From positions 21,700,001 through 21,764,000 of the forward strand of contig OU612073.1 in NCBI GenBank assembly GCA_914767715.1: a stretch of DNA of 64,000 nucleotides, given 5' to 3'. A program made the position numbers and the translations under genes. The notes under the pieces are model-generated. The model had not been told where the DNA came from, did no database searches, and saw nothing but the letters and a program-made list of their open reading frames with translations. Origin of the DNA: Membranipora membranacea (Eukaryota; Bryozoa; Gymnolaemata; Cheilostomatida; Membraniporidae). Positions within the stretch are counted from its first letter, which is position 1; each line of letters starts with the position of its first letter. Below are positions 23,673 to 33,903 of this stretch, one piece after another.

Positions 23673-26600
23673 ACCAGTTTCGTTAAAAGCTAAATAAAGC
23701 ATAATTCATTCATCAATTCTTCATATATGCAGACCACCTAAAGGTGGACACAATAATTTGCTACCTTGTGCATTAATATCGGTATATCAGTAACATGAAT
23801 TTTGTTGTCCCACTAAAGTAGAATCAAAAAATAAAAAATATCAATATTATCTATTCATCCCCGACATGAGACTGATTTTTTCAAAAAACTTGGTAAGGCA
23901 CGTCCTAGAACTGTTTTTTATGCTATATTATGGAGCAAAATTAGATGCTTTTCTGAAACTGTCGAGGAACCATGCTCTTATAAAATATTAATTCTTTCCG
24001 TTTTTAGGTTGTTATCTTTATTTCTGCATTGAAATCCTATAATGATTCTCTGTTTTCATTCAACAGGTATTTGGAATTATTCAAACATATGTTTCACATC
24101 GTTAAAAAAATAAAACCGTTATATGGTCATCAATGTTCTTTGACCACCGACCATTCGGATTTGTTGGCCCTCAGGTGTGCTCTGACCTGCCTACAAACGA
24201 AGAGCAAAATATCCGGAGGCACCGTTGAGCAACAAATTGTGCCATCCGATCTCCGGAATGTGGCATTTAATCTATAATACCAACAAAATTTATTTAGCAT
24301 AATATCTTAAAAGGAAATTTTTTCTAACAATATCATTTATCTGGCGCGATATCAGTTTTTTTACATTTTTGCTTCACTTTTTTTCTAGTGACAGTTTCAT
24401 TCAGTTTAGCTATGGATCAGTTCAGCCCAGTAAGACTAATCCCGGTAATTTACGCTGATGCGAGGTAGGGTGGTTCGTTCAATCAAAGCAGAGATAGAAA
24501 CCTTACGGAGGGGAAGCAAATTTCATCATTGAAAGGGAGATGAAAAAAATTGAATTTGTTTTAATGCTTTACGTAAGTCGACTATTTTATAAATCTATTC
24601 CTCATACTGGTGGAAAGGCAATCACTATTGTATCCACTAATTTAGTGACATCACTATGTGATGTGATTAATATTAATCCAATAAAATTTATAATCAACAT
24701 TAAGCTTTAGAAACTTTATAACAATTACCTTTAGCTACGCTGTTGTTATACCAGCACTTCTACAATTCTACAAACATCAAAATATTGCCCTCTTATATCC
24801 AATCATCAGGAGAGCAATACTTTGCTGAGTTTTAGTGTCTCACATGAAGCTTGATATAACTCGCGCACAAACACTGTTTCAGATTGTATTTTTTCAAATG
24901 TGCCCATCTAAACTAAGAATTATATAAGAGTCAAAGACATATTTTAGCTTTCTTCTTGAGATTTATTAAGGCTATGCAATACTTATCTTTAATTGACCGT
25001 TTACATGTAGTATAATCCGATGTTATAATTATTTATTCATCGATAATATTTTGGTAAATAAAGACATACAGATTTTTATCATTCACATTAATTTTGTTCA
25101 ACTAAAGTTTTACAGCAGTCATTCGACATTTTTATTTCACATGAAATATTGTGAGAATAAAAATCCATTCCTTTTATTTCATTTCAATCCGTGGAGTTTT
25201 CTTCATTTCCAAACTCAAATTATCAATAAAAATTTGGTACATGGATTGTAAAACAAGGATAGTGTCACTGCCAATGCTACTGCACCATTCAAAGAGAGAA
25301 TATGTTCCTGTCATGACCTTGTAGGTCATTTCATCACCACATCCCTATAACGCCATAGCATTCCTGATTAAACTGATCTGCTAAAATTATTGGTATAGTT
25401 TAATCTGATGGATTTTCAATGTGTGCATATTATATGTAAATGTCACTCATAAGGATGGTCACTCATAATGATGGTTCTGAAACTATCTGATAACAATAAA
25501 TCAGGTAAATGTTTTACAATTGAAACTGGCTATTTATAGCTATATGAAAAACAACAACAATCACCAATGCTTGGTCAAATTTTCAACCAACCAAAATAAA
25601 AGAGGCAGCAATGTTTTCAAATGACCTTGCCAAATCTACGTTTGACCAAATTCTCCAAGTTAAAGCACACCTGGAATCATAAACCAGAATTGTCCGGATG
25701 CAAAAATGAGAAAATTTCTGATTACTCCCTAGCCCAAACATTCCTCTCTTCCATCAGTATTTGCTATTTATTCCCCTTTGCATGGTTGGAATGATTTAAT
25801 TGGATATTACCATGCATGGAATTCGCCTTATCCCTCGTAATTTCCCCAACAATGCATGGTGCTGACACGGGTCCAGGAAACAGACCAAGGACTGTGACTC
25901 GGTGATTATTATCCTATCTCTTGTACAAGAGAGATTTAACAAGCTGGTTCCGGTAATTTTCACCAAGCTTGCTCAAAACAACCTCATGCTGATAAGTTCA
26001 TTTTAACCGAAAACAAACTAAAGAAATAAAATATAAGAACCCAGTCTAAAACTTGATAATTTACGAGTTGCTATTGTTCACATACCCTTAACTTAAAGGT
26101 GAAAGTTATCATTTGTAATTGGAGAAAAAGATAAAATTTTAAATCAAAACTCTGATCATCAATATGATGCAAGATTTAAAACGATTTTAAAACCTACTAA
26201 ATTCAACAACAATTGGGGTGAGAGGTCTCTCTTGTGCAGTAGAATTAAACTGTATAACAAATACTTAATAGGAGTTGAGGCAGGGTTTTGGTCCGATCCT
26301 ATGATTGGTCTGGTGGAGCGTCTGTGATCCCACGATGGACGATGAGGGGCGGCCACACCCTTGCCGCGGCTCATTTATACGTTCTGGTGCCTATAGGCAG
26401 GAAGTGGGACAGTAGCTGTCACTCTAGTCCCTGGACTATCTAGCGGTTCCCATGCTTTTTATACTATATATTTCATTTCTTTCCATTACATGCATTCATT
26501 TTATCCGTCCTTTTAGCAGAAAAGAAAAACAGAAAAAATTTTTAAATACTCAAACAAAATTGTCTTCGCGATTTTCCACAATTTTCTCTTCATTTCAATC

Positions 26601-27449
26601 ATTATCAATAATTTACCCTTGAGAAGCTCTATGAGGTTATAAATGTTTTAGTACTGACTTTTTGGGGATTATTGGCCCAAGATATGCTCCAACCTACGAA
26701 AAGACTTGGAAATGACCCTAAGGCCTAATGACCCTAAGCCACAAATTATTTGACGCAATTAAGAAATGTTGCCCCCTTGATTTTCTCTGAAAGTAAATAG
26801 TTTTTATTAAACTCACTATGCTGAATTGCTAACATATTTTGACAGTTAAGTTTAACTTTATTTCCTCGTGTCAGTTCGTTCAGACCACCATGAACTGATT
26901 CTCACTTCAGGGTGTCCCATTGTAGCCTTACTCTTATTAAATCAATTACCATCTGTAACTTTCCTAATCTCTGTATGTCAAAATTCTATGTGCTGCCTAA
27001 ACACAAATACCCTAATTTGATAAAAAGCATCATTCAGACAATCCAGTTTTTTTTATATCAATCATCCAGTTTCTCACAAGAAGAAACAGTATTGGTCATC
27101 CTAAACAATGTCTCTTGCTATATAAATCAATATAATTTTTTTTTCCCATGCTGGCAGGTTAAGCTCATTCATGTTTGTTCCTCATACCAGTTCATTCAGT
27201 TTGGAATCAGATCAATGTGGACCACCCATGCTGCTGCCGTATATGATTCACACTGTCATAGGCACAGCCTGGTCTGTACACATGGCATGCTGACTTTTCC
27301 TCATTCTTCAAGGTCGAACATTCTCTGTGATAATAATATCAAATGAGTATCAAATACTCCTATCCATGTAGCCACTATAAGTTTCTACTTCATCTCTATT
27401 GGTACTAAGTGTTATCAGCATGGTCTCTCAATATTTCTTAAAAATCATA

Positions 27450-27983
27450 ATTCTGCCAAAATATATATATATCAAATTTATTTTGGATAATACTCACAAT
27501 AAAAAGCAAGCATGCAGGCTAAAACACAAGGGATCAATATAATCCAGATTAATCCAGATTTAAGTAGGCCGAGCAAATCAACAAGTTATTAGGAAGTGCA
27601 GAATACAGCGCAGAATTTTTCTGATGGTCATAGAATTAAATTAAGCATAACTCATTCATCAATTATCAACCTATGTAGACTACCTGTAGTTGGACACAAT
27701 AATCTGCCATTTTTTGCCATAATAGCAGTTTATCAGTAATATTATTTTGCTTTCCCGCTAAAGTAATATCCGAACTCCAGTTGTGCTCTGACTTGCCTTT
27801 AAACCGCGAGCAAAAGAACCGGCCTCACATATTGTGCAATCAAATCTTTGGTACGTGGCTTTTAATCAATAATACCAACAAAATTTATCTAGCTTAATTT
27901 CTTAAGGAATGTTTTCTTAACAATATAATTTATCTGGCATGATATCAGTTTTTTTGTAATTTTTGATTCATTTATTTTCTAGT
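27450..27983. repeat. 534-bp block nearly identical to 23139-23672
   Basis: Partner of the block in unit 1. Immediately beyond it the copies diverge: GACAGTTTCGTTCAG here against ACCAGTTTCGTTAAAAG in unit 1. This marks a sharp boundary of the near-identical tract. Confidence 0.88.
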
Positions 27984-28028
27984 GACAGTTTCGTTCAGTT
28001 TAGCTATGGAACAGTGCAGCCCACTTAA

Positions 28029-28405
28029 AGGGCAACCAAGGTTTCGCAGCAATGCATTAATGGGTAGGAAATAATGTGCTGGGCAGCATCAGCTTTGTGC
28101 ATTACGCGATGCAAAACTCAAAGTAGTTGCTGACTCTAAGCTGGGTAACACTTCAGTTTAGGGGAGTTTCCAAGACTTTGCTGTAATAATTATAGAGCAC
28201 AGGCTAAATAATAACAGGAACAGGAAACTGCTATGTGGTATTCTCTTTTAGCTGAGTTTGAGTGCCTGATGGAAGAAATGTTTCACAAGAATTCTGGTTG
28301 AATAATCATCCGAATTATATTTTGTCTTTTTCCCCATGCAGAAGGTGCAATCTGCTATTAATCAATGGCCATCAATGAGAAGTTGTTTGAAACCTTGGTT
28401 GCCCT
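28029..28405. mobile_element. TTAA-flanked MITE copy 1 (piggyBac-like)
   Basis: Terminal inverted repeats AGGGCAACCAAGGTTTC and GAAACCTTGGTTGCCCT are flanked on both sides by TTAA (28025-28028 and 28406-28409). The paralogous duplication unit near 24430 has the site unfilled. A second copy is at 43031-43386. TTAA duplication is characteristic of piggyBac-type transposons, so this is probably a non-autonomous member. It is 377 bp with no ORF. Confidence 0.85.
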
Positions 28406-29466
28406 TTAAGCTGATGTCAGTAATTCATGTTGACGTTAGGTAGGCTGGTCCATTTAATCAAAACTGACAAAGATCCCTTTCGAGGGGAGCACGTCTCATC
28501 ACGGGAAGCTAAGAGCGATGAAAATTGAATTTGTTTCAATGTTTTACGCAAGATGACTACTTTAGAAATCTATTTCTCATAGTGGTGGAAAGGCAATCAC
28601 TTGTTTTCGGCCTCACTGTTGAGCAACACATATTGTGTCATCCGATCTCTGGTATGTGGCATTTAATTGATAATACCAACAAATATGCAATACTTGACAC
28701 ATTTCTATGTATTCTGATATTAATCGTATATATTGAACAACAATATCTCTAACTTTAACTCACACTATCAATAGTGCATTTTTTATCTCCGGCTTTCTTG
28801 GCAATGCCATAAAATCACAATCGAAATGACTCGTATGTTTATCAACTTTATTTATTACGTGCATGTAGCCTTGATATGCAGCCACTTGTTCCGCCTATAT
28901 GTAGACTGCATGCCTTCAGAAAATGGGTGAAAACGATGTCAGAAGATAATTTTGTATGTGTTCCATTCCAAAAAACATAGGTATCAATAATTCATATTTT
29001 ATTTCATAGACGAAGCAAACACACCATAAATTATGCTGAGATTGACAGAAGAATGACTTGAAATATTATTTGTTCACATTTGTTCCTGGATGCTAAGTTT
29101 TCGTACCTACTTGTTGCTTTGAGTTGACAGTAATGTATATTTTTAGTAACTAAGTAATTGGTGATTAATTTTATTCCGGGGATAGTAAAATTTCTTTAAT
29201 TTTCTCTTTGCGTTGGTATTCGGTATTTTTTCTAACCTTTCCATTGGATATCACAGTTAAGAAAAGGGAGGAGGAAAACATCCCAGGTTTATTAGTCTTA
29301 CCTGTGGGCTTTAACAATAAGCATTCAGCATGAGATTCCTGTCCTCTTTGTTGTCATTAAATTGGTGATTCATCTGCTGACGTGACATGCTGCATACCTG
29401 GAATTTCTTTCTGTTAGAAAACTCATTCGGAAGTGGCTGGCATCAGAAACACATTAGGCTGTTGAG

Positions 29467-29473
29467 TATATAA
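29467..29473 (+). promoter_or_regulatory. TATA box of IL-17 gene B
   Basis: GAGTATATAAGGC lies 94 bp upstream of the ATG at 29567. Transcription would start near 29497. The spacing is close to that of the divergent paralogue. Confidence 0.6.
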
Positions 29474-29566
29474 GGCAAAACACTTGTAATATGAGGCACA
29501 GATCTCGATAAGACATCAAAAGCGGCTGAACTCAAATACCAATCAACCTACTCAATATCAGTCACC

Positions 29567-30385
29567 ATGATTTACAGTATTGTTACACTCAGCTGCCTGG
29601 TGGCAGCGGCAGCAGCTTGTGTGATGCCAACTGAGAACGCTTTGAAGAACCAGCTTTATCTTGCTGAGCAGAGAAACTCATCTAATGTACCGAGGGTCCC
29701 TCTCTCCGCTCTAGAAATGGAGGCCATCTTCTCTAGTGATGATTGTATGCCGCTGAATTCTGATAGAAGTGGCCTTCAACTCAGGCTGAGAACTAGCACG
29801 CCATGGTAAGTTCAGTCTTAATTTCAATTAACAGAATTATAATTTTACTTGTAAATTATGTACTTATTTTAAAGCTTTCAAAAAAAAGGTGACGATAATT
29901 ATTAGCAATCTAACATATGATGACGATGGTTTAAACATGTGGCTGGTCTTATCTGCTTTAATTGTGTTAAACTAATAGAATCAAAGTGTATTTTGAAGCT
30001 TCAAAATTATACCCCGAAATTTCTCTGTCAGGGTAACAAGGTGGCATAATGTGAGCATTGCTGTACAAGTGACTCAAACCAAAATTCTGAATATTGTTTG
30101 TTCATTTATTTTTTCAGGAAACTTAAAGTTTATCAGGGCAGGCAAAGTGCACAATCAGTCCAGTTCTATCCCTATGAGCTACATGAGGCTGAATGCTGTA
30201 CACAAGCTCAAATCTGCCTTATGAACGTTGGCAGTGCCGGATATATTCAACCAATGTTGACCGAGAAATTCATATTGGTGAACAGCGGAAGATGTTCTCG
30301 TGGCAAAGCCGTCTTCTGGCCGTTGAAAGTTCAGGTTGCAGTAGGGTGCAACTGTGCCTATCTAAGACCTTCCGGTGGTGATTAA
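29567..30385 (+). CDS. IL17: Interleukin-17 family cytokine B (secreted, 168 aa)
   Basis: Two exons: 29567-29805 and 30118-30385, 507 nt. The donor CCATG|GTAAGT and acceptor TTTTTTCAG|G split the same conserved tryptophan codon (S-T-P-W) as in IL-17 gene A, in the same phase. There is a signal peptide (MIYSIVTLSCLVAAAAAC). The mature domain carries HEAECC, QAQIC, SGRCSRG and VGCNCAY, matching the cysteine pattern and the GRCxRG...VGCxC end of gene A. Gene A and gene B are thus divergent paralogues 9.3 kb apart, sharing intron position but with low overall identity, so the duplication is old. Poly(A) signals (AATAAA) occur near 30637 and 30680. The family role is an extracellular ligand for IL-17 receptors; the receptor partner here is unknown. 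Confidence 0.91.
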
Positions 30386-31615
30386 TTGCTCCCTGTCTCA
30401 TTAACTTTGCCCCAAATGATCTCACTATTACCCTGTAATGTATTACTAATATTCCTTTTCCTTACATACAATAATATCGATAAACCTTGTATGGTCGACT
30501 TAATTAAGTTATATATTTCCTTTCTAATAGAACAACACATAACTAAAAGCAAGTAATGTTATTTTCATATTATCATGCATTTATTTGTAAACTTATAAAT
30601 AATTTTGATATACTACGGAGCTTTTTACAATTCGAAATAAATTGTTTTCTCCCATTGTGACTATGTATCAGTTATCAATAAATAAAGCAGGTTTGAAAGC
30701 ACTGCAATTTCATAATTCTGCAAATAAATTTAATCCCATTACATCTCGATTAGTTGAATGAAGGAGTTACCTAAATATCCTAAAATATATAAACCTATCA
30801 TTTGTTCCATTAGTAGCAAGGTGTTTGACAAATTTGGTCTAACATTACCCATTAAGATGAATGCCCTAGCAGGATTAAACTACTCTGTTATCTAAAAACT
30901 TTCGAGGAAACCTCTTTACACAAATAGATAAATGAATGACTATATGTGATCGATGTTGTCTAATTAAGACAAAAACAAGGTTGCTAGGCCTGAATTTGAC
31001 CTTCAAGTGATGTGACTATGATTAGGAGAGCAGGTTCCACACTTCTTTTAAATAAAGGATTTGATTTCATATTTTCTCATCTTTTTCATTCCCAGAATGC
31101 AACATGACTACAGGAGTTATTTTCCCTAACAGATTGAAAAGACAACTCTGTACCAAATGAGAGCAAGTATTATTGTATCCATCAAACTCCCTGCATCCAT
31201 TGTACCAGGAAGTAAACCCAAGGTCCACTAAATGATATTACTTAGCTTTCATCATTAGAAATCAATTTAAATTCGAGTTGTCTTATATCGCCAGCAATCA
31301 GCTAGCAATCAGCTAGCAATCAGCAGTGTTACCAAAAACACATATTAGATAGTTCATAGATCGAATTAAATCCCATACAGTTCAAAGTTGAGGGACCAGA
31401 TTCTTGAAGACCTGGCATTATATAACATGCAAGAAGAACAAGTATTTGTTTTATCGGTGTGTTTATTATCTATCAGTGACTTGATAGGCAAGTAATGTAG
31501 GAAAATAAAAGGCACCAAATAATCTATTCTTAAAGTAATGTCACATAGACATAGACGTATGTTATTGATCGCACCATAAAGAGAAAAAATAGGAGCCAAA
31601 CTACTGACATAGCCA
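30386..31615. other. Convergent spacer between IL-17 B and Hes 3' ends
   Basis: No coding exon. It holds the IL-17 B 3' UTR with AATAAA near 30637 and 30680, a short tandem repeat of TAGCAATCAGC x3 at about 31290-31324, and a minus-strand AATAAA (top TTTATT near 31460) about 155 bp beyond the Hes stop. Confidence 0.5.
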
Positions 31616-32733
31616 TTACCATGGACGCCACATAGTTTTAGGCTTGATATTCTCTAAGTTTGACTGCATACAGATGTGTGCAGGATTGTTTGTGATATGA
31701 TGAGGTATGTGTGATGGTATAGCCTTAGGTAGCTGGTAAGGTTGATATCTCACACTGCGGGGCTGACGTGTATTGTTTATATGACAATGAGCTTGGATAA
31801 GCTGGGTCTGAGGCTGTTGTGGTATGATTATAGTGATTGGTAGTCTCGTATCCTGGGAGGTGCTCTCCAAACTAGGGGTTGGCGAAGGGTAGCCCATAGA
31901 GCCACAATTACTGTTAGGTGGTGATGGTATTCTTACATGGAGCTGAGGCTTTGGTGAGATAACTTCTTGAAGTCTCTGTGATTGCTCTATCTGGTTTGCT
32001 GCTGCAGCTTCTAAAATGAGAGAAAAGTAAATATAAATATTGTGTCAATGAGGTTAATGATGATGCTTTATGTTTAGAATTGCTTCCAATATGATCAGCA
32101 ATAGCATGATAACAATAACATAATGTGAAATATTCATCATGTATATATGTGATTAACATCATATCAGAGACTATAGATATATATCTATAGTCTCTGATCA
32201 TATGCTATAAATTTTTAAGTGCATATTGCATCTGGGTATACAAAAAGGTACATATAGATTGTTTCACCTAACTGAAGCAGTTTAAATTACTGGATAGTTT
32301 GTACATACCTAAAGCTTTATTTCTGAGTTTATGTTTGAGATTACGTATGTGTGATACAGCCATCTCAAGTATATCTGCTTTCTCTAGTTTACTAGCTGGA
32401 GTTGTCTGATCGACATCAGTCAGTAGTCCGTGTAACTCGTACAGATACTTATTGATACGCTCTCGTCGTTTCTTCTCAACAAGTGGTTTGTTCAGCTAAA
32501 AGATAAGAAATCAAATTCATATGACACATTCAGTTCATCGAGCCTGTGAATATGTGAGTTGTTGTGGTATAAAACCTTTTGCTTGCGTTCCAATATCATG
32601 AGCTTCCCATAAAAAAGACAGGTAATGTAGATTTTGAAAAAACTGGTGTTACAGACAAAAGAATATCATGATGAATTACCTTTCTTCTGAGCTTAGCGTC
32701 ATCCATATTGACTGAGTTAGCTTTGAATGCCAT
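31616..32733 (-). CDS. HES: Hes/Hairy-type bHLH repressor with WRPW, no Orange domain (211 aa)
   Basis: Exons 32680-32733, 32309-32495 and 31616-32010 total 636 nt and all junctions are in phase. Residues 19-75 form a bHLH. The basic region NKPLVEKKRRERIN has the proline typical of Hairy/Hes proteins, and helix 2 reads KLEKADILEMAVSHI. The protein ends in WRPW, the known Groucho/TLE-recruiting tetrapeptide, directly before TAA. The Orange domain normally following the bHLH is not recognisable: after the bHLH come a Glu/Ala/Gln-rich stretch and Pro/Ser/Gln-rich linkers. Known family role: nuclear repressor binding E/N-boxes, often a Notch target. A TATA box at 32833-32840, an N-box, a CACGTG and two CSL-type sites lie upstream, consistent with Notch control and autorepression (inference). 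Confidence 0.93.
32165..32196. mobile_element. 32-bp perfect palindrome flanked by 7-bp direct repeats
   Basis: CAGAGACTATAGATAT followed immediately by its exact complement. ATCATAT lies on both sides (32158-32164 and 32197-32203). It is in intron 2 of the Hes gene and looks like a micro-insertion consisting only of two fused inverted ends. Confidence 0.7.
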
Positions 32734-32832
32734 GTTGCAAAGTTATTCCTTGTATGATAGATTGGAAGAATGTTACTTGTGTTCAGGTATGAAAGCTGAA
32801 AATGTTATGATTGCACTAGAGACAGATTCGAC

Positions 32833-32840
32833 TTTATATA
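32833..32840 (-). promoter_or_regulatory. TATA box of the Hes gene
   Basis: TATATAAA on the minus strand is 100 bp above the ATG (32733), giving a predicted start near 32805-32810. Confidence 0.6.
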
Positions 32841-32979
32841 GCAGGTGCCCCTGCACCGTTAGTGACTGTCAGCCAATCACAGCGTCTCACTGTGATTTAT
32901 TGCTGATACACAGTCACCTGTATTTTACAGTGTTGTCGGTTCAGCGCCCTTCAGCCTAATCATGAGGACAAGCACCGCC

Positions 32980-33115
32980 CACAAGTGTGTCATCTGAGGG
33001 GATAATTGAAGTATTTATTTTGACAATGGGCTAATCTTTTGTGAGATCAAGTTGGTTTGAATTGTTCACACACTTGAGTAGGAGAAAAGTGTGGGAACAG
33101 AAGGTTTCCCACGTG
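32980..33115 (-). promoter_or_regulatory. Hes upstream region: N-box, paired inverted CSL sites, CACGTG
   Basis: It contains the N-box CACAAG (32980-32985) and the CSL/Su(H) consensus TGTGGGAA (33090-33097, top). The inverted TTCCCACG (33106-33113) is CGTGGGAA on the bottom strand. CACGTG (33110-33115) overlaps the second CSL site. The two CSL sites face each other, as in Su(H) paired sites of Hes/E(spl) promoters, but the spacer is 8 bp instead of the usual 15-17. The position is about 280-305 bp above the predicted start. Confidence 0.5.
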
Positions 33116-33869
33116 TAGGATACTTGATTATCAGTGGTAGTAGTCCCAAAGGACTCATCACTCTATGTATACATACCGATAAGATTGCTGATAATAATAG
33201 ACCAAATATACACTCTGATCCTTTAATTACCCTGAGAAATTTATTCAACAACTGTGTTGAAATGTTGAAGAAATTTAACGCTATATTATCATGTTGTTAT
33301 TCAAATTTAAGTGATGCTTCTTTGTTGTTTTAAATCGTTCTATCATCAGCCAGCCAGTAGTATTTTGGAAGCCAACCTGATCGCAGTAATGGCTTTGACA
33401 CGCGAACCCATAATAATACCTCACAGGTGTGAGAACTGATTCATCTGAAAACCATTCAATCAAATTATTTATCCATAAAAAACCTCTAATGTGTTAACTT
33501 TTTAACATTTTTTCATCTTGAAGAGTAAACATGAAAATTTCGGGTTTAGCAAATGTCCATTAACCATAATTAGTGTATTATCTGGCAGGATCATTATTTC
33601 CCCATTAGGAATTTTATGTTCAGACCAAAGCCTGTCATGTTAAACATTTAAAATATTTTAGTAAATAATCTTGTTTTTGGTTTGAGCATCTGTTCCTTTT
33701 TCTCACAACATTATCTGCCACAAAAATCAGATATAAATCACAACAATAAAACTATGAAATAAAGACGGCCTAATACCTCAGGTAAAGAAGATAGACTGTT
33801 ATCTTGGCTGCCACATTCCTTACATCCCCCATTCGGAGCAGTTTTAACCAGTTTGTAAGGCTGAGGATG

Positions 33870-33903
33870 TAGCCCTGTTCACACGGACATGTGAACAGGG
33901 CTA
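33870..33903. mobile_element. 34-bp hairpin element with exact 9-bp TSD
   Basis: TAGCCCTGTTCAC, an 8-bp spacer (ACGGACAT) and GTGAACAGGGCTA are bounded by CTGAGGATG on both sides (33861-33869 and 33904-33912). The structure is two terminal inverted repeats with almost nothing between them. The ends resemble those of the element at 39045-39122 (TAGCCTTGT...), which also has a 9-bp flanking repeat. Confidence 0.82.

Larger units (their letters stand above)
21100..24625. repeat. Segmental tandem duplication, unit 1
   Basis: This aligns collinearly with 25535-28590. Shared landmarks include AATGTTTTCAAATGACCTTG (21215 / 25610), TTCGCCTTATCCCTCGTAAT (21421 / 25818), ACCCT(T)GAGAAGCTCTA (about 21828 / 26616) and GGTGGAAAGGCAATCACT (24609 / 28582). 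The offset is about 4.3-4.4 kb. Identity by eye is about 80 percent except in one near-identical block. Relative to unit 2 it carries a hairpin insertion (22648-22798) and lacks the TTAA MITE. Confidence 0.85.
25535..28590. repeat. Segmental tandem duplication, unit 2
   Basis: Second copy of the unit at 21100-24625. It lacks the 22.7-kb hairpin: its empty site reads AAGGTCGAACATTCTCTGTG near 27310. It carries the 377-bp TTAA-flanked MITE at 28029-28405. It is also shorter because about 0.7 kb of internal sub-repeat (the region corresponding to 23700-24400 in unit 1) is absent. Confidence 0.85.
20267..29566. other. Gene-free spacer between divergent IL-17 genes; duplicated, repeat-dense
   Basis: No exon could be supported over 9.3 kb. 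Most of it (about 21100-28600) is a two-unit tandem segmental duplication with internal degenerate sub-repeats, a near-identical 534-bp block in each unit, a hairpin insertion in unit 1 and a TTAA-flanked MITE in unit 2. Open frames such as 26912-27346 are low-complexity, lie in the duplicated DNA and are not conserved between the two units, so they were not annotated as genes. Confidence 0.6.

Noticed and set aside
26912-27346. 144-codon plus-strand ORF in the duplicated spacer
   Set aside because: The paralogous segment in unit 1 (about 22200-22620) does not keep the frame, and the translation is low-complexity and unlike any family.
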